Positions 1 to 5,595 of a stretch of 13,399 nucleotides of DNA are shown one piece after another; position 1 is the stretch's first letter; the number at the start of each line of letters is the position of its first letter. The notes under the pieces are model-generated. The model saw only the letters and a program-made list of their open reading frames with translations, was not told where the DNA came from and ran no database searches. Made by a program: the position numbers and the translations under genes. Source of the DNA: Clostridiaceae bacterium UBA4839 (GTDB lineage: Bacteria; Bacillota; Clostridia; Clostridiales; Caloramatoraceae); the NCBI GenBank assembly GCA_002400085.1, contig DHEX01000087.1, positions 1,244 through 14,642 of the forward strand. Reading direction: 5' to 3'.

Positions 1-1053
1 ATGGATAAGGTTGTAATAAAGCAGCCTATGAAGGATCATAAGGATGCAATAAAACTTGTATTAGATGCTCTCATTGATAAAAAGCATGGAGTTATCTCAG
101 ATATGTCTGAAATCTCAGCTGTAGGGCATAGAGTTGTCCATGGAGGGGAAAAATATTCTAAATCAGTACTAATTGATGATGAAGTATTAAAAGCTATTGA
201 TGAATGTACTAAACTTGCACCACTTCATAATCCTCCAAATATAATTGGAATAAATGCATGTAAAGCTTTAATGCCAAATACTCCAATGGTAGCAGTTTTT
301 GATACTGCATTTCATCAAACAATACCAGATTATGCTTATATGTATGCACTGCCATATGAACTTTATAAAAAGTATGGCATAAGAAAGTACGGTTTCCATG
401 GAACTTCTCATAGATATGTATCAAAAATTGCTCTAGATCTTCTAGGAAAAAAAGATTCAAAAATAATAACATGCCATCTTGGAAATGGAGCAAGTGTTGC
501 AGCAGTTAAAGATGGTAAATCCGTTGATACAAGTATGGGATTTACACCTCTTGATGGGCTTGCTATGGGAACAAGATGTGGAAGTTTAGATCCTGCAGTA
601 GTTACTTTCCTTATTAAGGATGCAGGCTATAGCGCAGATGAAGTTGATAATATAATGAATAAAAAGTCAGGTGTTTATGGCATATCTGGTGTAAGCAGTG
701 ACTTTAGAGATATTGAAAAAGCAGCTGATGAAGGAAATAAAAATGCTAAATTGGCTTTAGAGATGTTTGCATATAGGGTGAAATGCACAATAGGATCATA
801 TACAGCTGCAATGGGCGGTGTTGATGCAATTGTATTTACTGCAGGCCTTGGAGAAAATTCTGCAGAAATGAGAGAAAGAATATGTAATGGATTAGAATTT
901 TTAGGTGTAGAAATAGATAAGAAGAAGAATGCAGTAAGAGGAAAAGTTGCTGAAATATCAAAGGATAATTCAAAAACTAAGGTATATGTTATACCAACTA
1001 ATGAAGAACTTATGATAGCAAGGGATACAAAGGCTATTGTTGAAAATAAATAA
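1..1053 (+). CDS. ackA: Acetate kinase, C-terminal 350 residues (5' end outside window)
   Basis: Acetate kinase interconverts acetyl phosphate + ADP with acetate + ATP in the cytoplasm, the ATP-yielding last step of acetate fermentation; pta usually precedes it. The fragment shows family motifs: GHRVVHGG around residues 42-49 (Arg44, equivalent to the catalytic Arg91 of the Methanosarcina enzyme), FDTAFHQT (His105), CHLGNGAS (His159, equivalent to His180), SSDFRDIE (Arg236, equivalent to Arg241) and TNEEL near 333-337 (the conserved C-terminal Glu). The family is about 397-400 residues long and begins with an N-C/S-GSSS phosphate-binding motif that is absent here, so roughly 47 N-terminal residues lie upstream of base 1. 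The ATG at base 1 is an internal methionine. The stop is TAA at 1051-1053. Identity is close to certain; only the true start cannot be seen. Confidence 0.97.
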   Translation: MDKVVIKQPMKDHKDAIKLVLDALIDKKHGVISDMSEISAVGHRVVHGGEKYSKSVLIDDEVLKAIDECTKLAPLHNPPNIIGINACKALMPNTPMVAVFDTAFHQTIPDYAYMYALPYELYKKYGIRKYGFHGTSHRYVSKIALDLLGKKDSKIITCHLGNGASVAAVKDGKSVDTSMGFTPLDGLAMGTRCGSLDPAVVTFLIKDAGYSADEVDNIMNKKSGVYGISGVSSDFRDIEKAADEGNKNAKLALEMFAYRVKCTIGSYTAAMGGVDAIVFTAGLGENSAEMRERICNGLEFLGVEIDKKKNAVRGKVAEISKDNSKTKVYVIPTNEELMIARDTKAIVENK

Positions 1054-1075
1054 GTTTTAACTTATTATCAATGCA

Positions 1076-1120
1076 TGGGGCAAATAATGTTCTATCAGCT
1101 GGCTGCTACTTGATGCCCCA
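1076..1120 (+). other. Stem-loop in the ackA 3' untranslated region
   Basis: TGGGGCA at 1076-1082 is an exact reverse complement of TGCCCCA at 1114-1120, giving a 7-bp GC-rich stem over a loop of about 31 nt. ATCA (1094-1097) can also pair with TGAT (1111-1114), which would compete with it. No run of T follows the stem, so it does not look like a standard intrinsic terminator. It lies before the yceD promoter, so it belongs to the ackA transcript. Its function is unknown; it could be a 3'-end stabiliser, a weak terminator or a chance fold. Confidence 0.4.
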
Positions 1121-1146
1121 CGGTTTGATGATATAGTTTTGTTATA

Positions 1147-1175
1147 TTGACTTTTATAAAAGTAGAATATATAAT
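1147..1175 (+). promoter_or_regulatory. Sigma-A-type promoter for yceD-rpmF
   Basis: The -35 box TTGACT (1147-1152) and the exact -10 box TATAAT (1170-1175) are separated by 17 bp, which matches the housekeeping consensus very closely. The expected transcription start is near 1182, giving a leader of about 24 nt before the yceD ATG. A 14-bp perfect palindrome (1150-1163) covers the end of the -35 box and the first part of the spacer. Confidence 0.85.
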
Positions 1176-1205
1176 AAATGTTGTTGTTTAATTTGAGGTG
1201 AGACT

Positions 1206-1715
1206 ATGAACATAAATATTTCAGAATTACTTAAAGGAAATATTGAAACTTTACCCTTTAATGTTTCTTTTGATGAGGATGTACTTGAAAGGGATGATTT
1301 TAAGCTTAAATTAAAATCACCTATAAATATATCAGGAATCATATGTTATGATGATGAAATAATAAATATAAAAGGTAAAATTTCATTAGTAGCTGAATCT
1401 CAATGCTCAAGGTGTCTAACTCAATTTGATAATCCAATGGTTGTCGAATTTGATGAAAATTTTTTGAAAAATCAAGAGAGTGATGATTTTTATCCTATAT
1501 TGGATGATAATATTGATTTGAAAAATATGGTTATTGACAACCTGATAATTTGGATGCCTTTAAAACCTTTATGTAGTGAGAACTGTAAGGGATTATGCCC
1601 AATATGCGGCAAGAATTTAAATTATGGTCAATGCAATTGTAAAACTGATAACGTTGATCCAAGATTACTATCTCTAAAAGATTTTTTTAAGAGTAGCCAA
1701 GGAGGTGGAGAATAA
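1206..1715 (+). CDS. yceD: DUF177 / YceD family protein, cysteine-rich
   Basis: This 169-residue protein belongs to the DUF177 family (YceD, YlbN), which is almost always encoded directly before rpmF. In other bacteria and plastids the family is linked to 23S rRNA or large-subunit accumulation; the exact biochemistry is not settled. It has the typical CSRC pair (Cys67, Cys70) and a C-terminal cluster (Cys123, Cys127, Cys131, Cys134, Cys143, Cys145) with the family-like block LCPICGKN. The cysteine spacing suggests metal binding, probably zinc; that is inference. The ATG at 1206 follows GAGGTG (1195-1200). The stop overlaps the rpmF start by one base (TAATG), which points to translational coupling. 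Its transcript starts at the 1147-1175 promoter and ends at the terminator after rpmF. Confidence 0.9.
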   Translation: MNINISELLKGNIETLPFNVSFDEDVLERDDFKLKLKSPINISGIICYDDEIINIKGKISLVAESQCSRCLTQFDNPMVVEFDENFLKNQESDDFYPILDDNIDLKNMVIDNLIIWMPLKPLCSENCKGLCPICGKNLNYGQCNCKTDNVDPRLLSLKDFFKSSQGGGE

Positions 1716-1897
1716 TGGGTAATCCTGCAAGAAGACATTCTAGATCAAGAAGAGATAAAAGAAGAGCCCAAACATGGAAATTATCAATGCCAGGTATGGT
1801 TGAGTGTCCACAATGCCATGAAATGAAGCTTTCTCATAGAATATGCGGAAACTGTGGCTATTATAAGAACAGAGTTGTAATTGAACCAGAAAAATAA
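1715..1897 (+). CDS. rpmF: 50S ribosomal protein L32
   Basis: A 60-residue, strongly basic protein of the large ribosomal subunit. The N-terminal region carries the L32 signature with RSRRDKRRAQ at 10-19. The C-terminal half has two CxxC pairs, CPQC (Cys31, Cys34) and CGNC (Cys44, Cys47), so this is the zinc-binding form of L32. Length matches the family (about 57-60 residues). The start ATG shares its A with the last base of the yceD stop, and the ribosome binding site AAGGAGGTGGAG lies inside the end of yceD. It is the last gene of the yceD-rpmF unit, followed at once by a strong terminator. No partner paralogue lacking the cysteines is visible in the window. Confidence 0.97.
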   Translation: MGNPARRHSRSRRDKRRAQTWKLSMPGMVECPQCHEMKLSHRICGNCGYYKNRVVIEPEK

Positions 1898-1901
1898 GTA
1901 T

Positions 1902-1937
1902 AAAAGAAAGTCGAAAGACTTTCTTTTTATTTTTTTG
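1902..1937 (+). terminator. Intrinsic terminator after rpmF
   Basis: An 11-bp perfect stem (1902-1912 with 1917-1927) closes a GAAA tetraloop (1913-1916) and runs into a T-rich tract from 1924 to 1937. It starts four bases after the rpmF stop codon and separates yceD-rpmF from plsX. Confidence 0.9.
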
Positions 1938-1948
1938 TTATAATTTAA

Positions 1949-1977
1949 TTGATTTTAATCTTTATGTTTTATATACT
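1949..1977 (+). promoter_or_regulatory. Sigma-A-type promoter for plsX
   Basis: TTGATT (1949-1954), a 17-bp spacer and TATACT (1972-1977) lie in the gap after the rpmF terminator. The expected start is near 1984, leaving a leader of about 38 nt with a GGGGG-containing ribosome binding site at 2010-2014. I do not see a complete FapR or FabT operator here. Confidence 0.7.
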
Positions 1978-2021
1978 AAAAGAAAATATTTTAATTTTCA
2001 TAAAATATAGGGGGTATAGAA

Positions 2022-3056
2022 ATGAAAGTTATTTTAGATGCTATGGGCGGAGATAATGCTCCTTTAGAAATTGTAAAAGGAGCCATTGAAGCTAAAAAGG
2101 AATATGGAATAGATATTATCCTCGTAGGTGATGAGGATCAAATTAGAAATATATTAAAAAATGAAAATGCGGAGCCAAATTCTTTTGAAATAGTTAATAC
2201 GACTCAGGTAATTATGAATAATGAATCTCCAACCAATGCTATTAGAAATAAAAAAGATTCTTCTATGGTGGTAGGATTAAAAATGCTAAAACAGGATAAG
2301 GGAGATGCATTTATTTCTGCTGGAAGCACAGGAGCGCTTATAGCAGGAGGGACTTTATTAGTAGGAAGAATAAAAGGAATATTAAGACCAGGTTTAGCAC
2401 CAATTATTCCTAGCAAAAAAGGGCCCTTCATGTTGATAGACGCTGGTGCTAACGCAGAGTGTAAGCCTCAATATGTTCTTCAATTTGCTATGATGAGTGA
2501 AATATATATGAAAAAAGTCCTAAAGAAGGATTCTCCAACTGTAGGCCTTGTAAATATTGGTGAAGAAGAGGAGAAAGGTACTCAATTCACTCGGGATTGT
2601 TACAAATTATTAAAGGAAAGCGATATAAATTTTAAAGGAAATGTAGAGGCAAGGGATATACCTTTTGGTGCTGCAGATATAATTGTCTGTGATGGCTATG
2701 CTGGCAATATAATATTAAAGACCTATGAAGGTGCAGCAGAAGTTATATTTAGTATAATGAAAGAAAAAATAATGTCATCTTCAAGAGCAAAACTTGGAGG
2801 ACTTTTATTAAAACCTGTGTTTAAAGAATTTAGAAAAGAATATGATTATACTGAGTATGGTGGAGCAGTATTGCTTGGAACAAAAAAGGCAGTTATAAAA
2901 GCTCATGGGAATTCTAAAGCAAAAGCAATTAAAAATGCTATAAGGCAGGCAAAGCTATTTATTGAATCAGATGTTGTAAATAATATATCTAATGGAATAG
3001 AAAAACGTTTTATTTTGGAAAATAAAGAAGATAATGAACCTGATAATGTTGACTGA
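2022..3056 (+). CDS. plsX: Phosphate acyltransferase PlsX
   Basis: PlsX makes acyl phosphate from acyl-ACP and phosphate. PlsY then uses the acyl phosphate to acylate glycerol-3-phosphate, the first committed step of phospholipid synthesis in most Gram-positive bacteria. It is a peripheral membrane enzyme. The 344-residue product begins with the family hallmark MKVILDAMGGDNAP and keeps later conserved blocks such as NNESPTNAIRNKKDSSM, SAGSTGALIAGG and DGYAGNI. Length fits the family (about 330-345). The ATG at 2022 sits 7 bases after a GGGGG ribosome binding site. The next gene, acpP, encodes the carrier of its substrate, a standard pairing. Unlike Bacillus, no fapR precedes it and no fabD/fabG lie between plsX and acpP. 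The stop codon overlaps the acpP promoter. Confidence 0.97.
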   Translation: MKVILDAMGGDNAPLEIVKGAIEAKKEYGIDIILVGDEDQIRNILKNENAEPNSFEIVNTTQVIMNNESPTNAIRNKKDSSMVVGLKMLKQDKGDAFISAGSTGALIAGGTLLVGRIKGILRPGLAPIIPSKKGPFMLIDAGANAECKPQYVLQFAMMSEIYMKKVLKKDSPTVGLVNIGEEEEKGTQFTRDCYKLLKESDINFKGNVEARDIPFGAADIIVCDGYAGNIILKTYEGAAEVIFSIMKEKIMSSSRAKLGGLLLKPVFKEFRKEYDYTEYGGAVLLGTKKAVIKAHGNSKAKAIKNAIRQAKLFIESDVVNNISNGIEKRFILENKEDNEPDNVD

Positions 3057-3077
3057 AAAGTCCTAATGTAATATTAT
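3049..3077 (+). promoter_or_regulatory. Sigma-A-type promoter for acpP, overlapping the plsX stop
   Basis: TTGACT (3049-3054) and TATTAT (3072-3077) are 17 bp apart. The -35 box contains the first base of the plsX TGA stop (3054-3056). The expected start is near 3084, giving a leader of about 27 nt with the GGGAGGTG ribosome binding site. A separate promoter would allow acyl carrier protein to be made at a much higher level than PlsX. Confidence 0.7.
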
Positions 3078-3110
3078 ATTTATGAACTATTGAAGGGAGG
3101 TGTACTTGAA

Positions 3111-3344
3111 TTGGTATTTGAAAAAGTTAGAGAAGTTATTTCTAATGTTCTTGGTATAGAACCTGAAAATATAACAATGGAATCCTCATTTATAGAAGAT
3201 TTAGGAGCAGATTCCCTTGATGTTGTTGAATTAATTATGGATTTACAAGATGAGTTTGATATTGAAATACCTGATGAGGAAGCGGAAAAGGTTCAAACAG
3301 TTGGTGATGTAGTGGATTATATAAAGGCACATACAGACATGTAA
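3111..3344 (+). CDS. acpP: Acyl carrier protein (TTG start)
   Basis: The acyl carrier protein holds growing fatty acids on a phosphopantetheine arm and delivers them to the Fab enzymes and to PlsX. The acidic 77-residue product contains the attachment motif GADSLD, with the modified serine at residue 35. Length is typical (76-80). The reading frame is open back to a TTG at 3090, but that would put the ribosome binding site GGGAGGTG (3095-3102) inside the gene. The TTG at 3111, 8 bases after it, gives the normal N-terminus MVFEKVREVI, so I use it. The gene has its own promoter at 3049-3077 and is followed by a compact GC-rich hairpin. Identification is secure; the start is well supported. Confidence 0.95.
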   Translation: MVFEKVREVISNVLGIEPENITMESSFIEDLGADSLDVVELIMDLQDEFDIEIPDEEAEKVQTVGDVVDYIKAHTDM

Positions 3345-3348
3345 TTTT

Positions 3349-3371
3349 TCCCCGATGATATCGGGGATTTT
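3349..3371 (+). terminator. Hairpin after acpP, probable weak terminator
   Basis: TCCCCGAT (3349-3356) pairs exactly with ATCGGGGA (3360-3367), an 8-bp stem over a 3-base loop, followed by only four Ts (3368-3371). The stem is strong but the T tract is short, so partial termination or 3'-end protection of the abundant acpP message is likely. I see no promoter between it and rnc, so rnc probably depends on readthrough. Confidence 0.6.
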
Positions 3372-3404
3372 AAATATTATTTATTGAATATATCCGGAGG
3401 AAAT

Positions 3405-4121
3405 ATGGATAATAAAAGAAAAAATCAACTAAAAGAATTTGAAAAAATTATTGGAATACATTTTGATAATATAGAACTCTTAGATTATGCTTTAACTCAT
3501 AGTTCTTATGCAAACCAATTTAATATGAGTTATAACCATCATAATGAGCGCTTGGAATTTTTGGGCGACTCCATTTTAAGTCTTGTAGTAAGTGAATACC
3601 TGTATAAAAAATACAAGAATAAACATGAAGGTAAACTTACAAGAATAAGGGCTGGTGTTGTTTGTGAAACTTCACTGGCTGAAGTTGCAAGAAAAATAAA
3701 AATCAATGAATATATAAGAATAGGGAAGGGTGAAGAATTAACTGGCGGAAGGGATAAAGATTCACTCCTTGCTGACGCTTGTGAAGCTGTTATAGCATCC
3801 ATATACCTTGATAAAGGCTATGAAGAAGTAAAAAAGTTTATTTTAAATAACTTAAAGGATAAAATTGAATCAACTATAAAGGGAATTAATTTTAATGATT
3901 ATAAAAGTAAATTGCAGGAATATGTACAAAGAATAATGACTTCAACAATTAAATACAATGTATCAAATGAATGGGGTCCAGACCACGATAAAACTTTTGA
4001 AGTAAATCTTTACTTAGATAATAACTGTTATGGCACAGGTATTGGAAAAAGCAAAAAAGAAGCTGAACAAAATGCTGCTAAAGAAGCATTAAAAGCATTA
4101 GGGGTTGAAATAAATGAATAA
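3405..4121 (+). CDS. rnc: Ribonuclease III
   Basis: RNase III cuts double-stranded RNA, including the long stems of rRNA precursors. The 238-residue product has the endonuclease signature NERLEFLGDS (47-56), with the metal-binding Glu51 and Asp55, and the second acidic pair Asp124 and Glu127 in LLADACEAVI. A double-stranded-RNA-binding domain spans about 165-233 and ends in KSKKEAEQNAAKEAL. Length and domain order are standard. The ATG at 3405 follows GGAGG (3396-3400) by 4 bases. An in-frame TTG at 3384 lies upstream of that site and is rejected. The gene overlaps the following radical SAM gene by 8 bases, so the two are probably translationally coupled. In many Firmicutes rnc directly precedes smc; here two genes lie between them. 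Confidence 0.97.
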   Translation: MDNKRKNQLKEFEKIIGIHFDNIELLDYALTHSSYANQFNMSYNHHNERLEFLGDSILSLVVSEYLYKKYKNKHEGKLTRIRAGVVCETSLAEVARKIKINEYIRIGKGEELTGGRDKDSLLADACEAVIASIYLDKGYEEVKKFILNNLKDKIESTIKGINFNDYKSKLQEYVQRIMTSTIKYNVSNEWGPDHDKTFEVNLYLDNNCYGTGIGKSKKEAEQNAAKEALKALGVEINE

Positions 4122-5181
4122 AAAGTATTATATTATCCCAATTTTTGTTCCTAATAGAGGATGCCCTCATAATTGTATATTTTGCGATCAAAAAAAAATA
4201 ACAAATGAAACAAATGAAATAACTCCTGAATTTGTTGAGAAACAAATTTCATTGTATTTATCTACAATAGATAGAAAGAATTCTTATGTTGAGCTCTCAT
4301 TTTTTGGTGGAAGTTTTACAGGCATTCCACTTGATTATCAAAACAGGCTGCTTAAACCTGCTTTTAATGCTTTAAATAGCAATAAAATAGATGATATTAG
4401 ATTATCTACCAGACCAGATTATATAGATGAAAAAATTTTAAAAAATTTAAAAGAAAATAAAGTTGGGGTAATTGAATTAGGTGTTCAATCTATGGATAGC
4501 GAGGTTCTTAAGCTCTCAGAGAGGGGACATACTAGTGAAGACGTAATTGCTGCATCTATACTCATAAAAAAATTTGGCTTTAAATTAGGACTTCAAATGA
4601 TGGTTGGTCTTCCAGGGGATAATGAAGAAAAGGATTTATATACAGCAGATGAAATAATAAAATTAAAACCCGACTTTGTCAGAATTTATCCTGCTCTTGT
4701 TATTAAGGATACATATATGGAGTACATGTATAATAATGGGCTATATAAGCCACTATCCGTTGATGATTGCATACTTATATGTAAAAAATTATATATAAAA
4801 TTTATGAAAAATAGCATACCAATTATAAGAATAGGTCTCCAAACTACTGATAATATAAATGTTGGGAAGGATGTAGTTTCAGGTCCGTTTCATCCAGCTA
4901 TTAGAGAACTTATAGAGTCATCTATTTTAAATGATATGGTAGATTATATTATAAATAATGATTTTAGCAATGATAAAAATTTGTTGATTAAAATTAATCC
5001 CAAAAACATTTCTAAATTATATGCTGGTAGTAAGAAGTATTTTAATAATATGGTTAAAAAGAATAACGTCAGTATTAAAACAATTCAAGAAAAATCAATT
5101 GATATAAATTGTATATTAGTTAGCAGTCCTACCAAAGAGCGAAAAATGTCAATATATGAATATTTAAATTTGGTAAAATAA
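4114..5181 (+). CDS. Elp3-like radical SAM protein without acetyltransferase domain
   Basis: The 355-residue protein has the radical SAM cluster motif CxxxCxxC as C17-PHN-C21-IF-C24, which would bind a [4Fe-4S] cluster and S-adenosylmethionine. Further radical SAM features follow: FFGGSFTG (63-70, the GGE-like region), ELGVQSMD (121-128) and QMMVGLPGD (161-169). The sequence resembles the radical SAM half of Elp3/YhcC-type proteins. True Elp3 is about 500 residues or more and has a C-terminal GNAT acetyltransferase domain for tRNA wobble-uridine modification; this protein ends before such a domain. Its substrate is not known to me. It starts inside the last codons of rnc (8-base overlap), a position seen in other clostridia, which suggests a role near RNA metabolism; that is inference. 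The last 90 residues are lysine- and isoleucine-rich with no motif I recognise. Confidence 0.85.
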   Translation: MNKKYYIIPIFVPNRGCPHNCIFCDQKKITNETNEITPEFVEKQISLYLSTIDRKNSYVELSFFGGSFTGIPLDYQNRLLKPAFNALNSNKIDDIRLSTRPDYIDEKILKNLKENKVGVIELGVQSMDSEVLKLSERGHTSEDVIAASILIKKFGFKLGLQMMVGLPGDNEEKDLYTADEIIKLKPDFVRIYPALVIKDTYMEYMYNNGLYKPLSVDDCILICKKLYIKFMKNSIPIIRIGLQTTDNINVGKDVVSGPFHPAIRELIESSILNDMVDYIINNDFSNDKNLLIKINPKNISKLYAGSKKYFNNMVKKNNVSIKTIQEKSIDINCILVSSPTKERKMSIYEYLNLVK

Positions 5182-5182
5182 A

Positions 5183-5211
5183 GAAGGATTTTAATTATAT
5201 GTATCGAATAT
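5183..5211 (+). promoter_or_regulatory. Sigma-H-type promoter for spoVS
   Basis: GAAGGATTT (5183-5191) fits the Bacillus sigma-H -35 consensus RnAGGAwWW, and ATCGAATAT (5203-5211) fits its -10 consensus RnnGAATww. The spacer is 11 bp, within the known 11-12 bp. It begins two bases after the stop of the radical SAM gene and lies about 45 bp before the spoVS start. In Bacillus subtilis spoVS is a sigma-H gene, so the functional match is expected from established knowledge. Confidence 0.8.
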
Positions 5212-5254
5212 TAATATTATATTCAACTTAAAATATATGAAGGAGGATTTGCTG

Positions 5255-5515
5255 ATGGAAATATTAAAAGTATCTGCTCAATCTCAACCAAAGGCTGTCG
5301 CTGGTGCACTTGCAGCCGTTTTAAGGGAAAAGGCCAATGCTGAAGTGCAAGCAGTAGGTGCTGGTGCAGTTAATCAAGCTGTTAAAGCAATTGCTATTAC
5401 AAGAGGTTTTGTTGCTCCTAATGGAATCGATTTAGTAGTTATTCCAGCTTTTTCGGAAATCGAAATTGATGGAGAAGAAAGGACAGCAATAAAGTTTATA
5501 GTTGAATCAAGATAA
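5255..5515 (+). CDS. spoVS: Stage V sporulation protein S
   Basis: SpoVS is a small Alba-like protein needed for normal progress through late sporulation (coat assembly) in Bacillus subtilis; its molecular action is unclear, although nucleic acid binding is plausible from the fold. The 86-residue product matches the Bacillus protein in length and in its conserved run: MEILKVSAQSQP at the start, GAGAVNQAVKAIAI in the middle and IDGEERTAIKFIVE near the end. An in-frame ATG at 5237 lies before the ribosome binding site AGGAGG (5241-5246); the ATG at 5255, 8 bases after it, gives the family N-terminus. A sigma-H-like promoter precedes the gene, so it is probably expressed early in sporulation although housekeeping genes surround it. 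No terminator follows directly; the long hairpin at 5659-5740 may end its transcript. Confidence 0.96.
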   Translation: MEILKVSAQSQPKAVAGALAAVLREKANAEVQAVGAGAVNQAVKAIAITRGFVAPNGIDLVVIPAFSEIEIDGEERTAIKFIVESR

Positions 5516-5531
5516 AAGAAGCTGTTATAAA
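5502..5531 (+). promoter_or_regulatory. Possible promoter for the structured RNA, inside the end of spoVS
   Basis: TTGAAT (5502-5507) and TATAAA (5526-5531) are 18 bp apart, and the -10 box is preceded by TGT, giving an extended -10 element. Transcription would start near 5538 and give a transcript of about 200 nt to the terminator at 5740. The -35 box is only a fair match. Confidence 0.45.
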
Positions 5532-5566
5532 ATAGTCTTTTCTGAAATATTTTAAGACCAATAAGG

Positions 5567-5594
5567 TTAGCAATGATAATATTTATTATAATAT
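5567..5594 (+). promoter_or_regulatory. Alternative promoter for the structured RNA
   Basis: An exact TATAAT lies at 5587-5592 in a very AT-rich stretch. No good -35 box stands 17 bp upstream; TTAGCA (5567-5572) would instead be 16 bp from TAATAT (5589-5594). Use of this site would start the RNA near 5600, close to the first helix. Weaker than the 5502-5531 candidate in its -35 and spacing. Confidence 0.3.
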
Positions 5595-5595
5595 G

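Noticed and set aside
1963..1979. FapR operator before plsX
   Set aside because: TACTAA at 1974-1979 fits one half of the operator, but the left half does not match and no fapR gene is nearby; the bases are part of the -10 box.
3090..3110. Longer acyl carrier protein starting at TTG 3090
   Set aside because: The extra codons contain the ribosome binding site GGGAGGTG and no ACP family residues.
3384..3404. Longer rnc start at TTG 3384
   Set aside because: The extra seven codons contain the GGAGG ribosome binding site of ATG 3405.
5535..5558. GTCTT/AAGAC hairpin as a terminator for spoVS
   Set aside because: Only 5 bp with a 14-nt loop and no T run after it.
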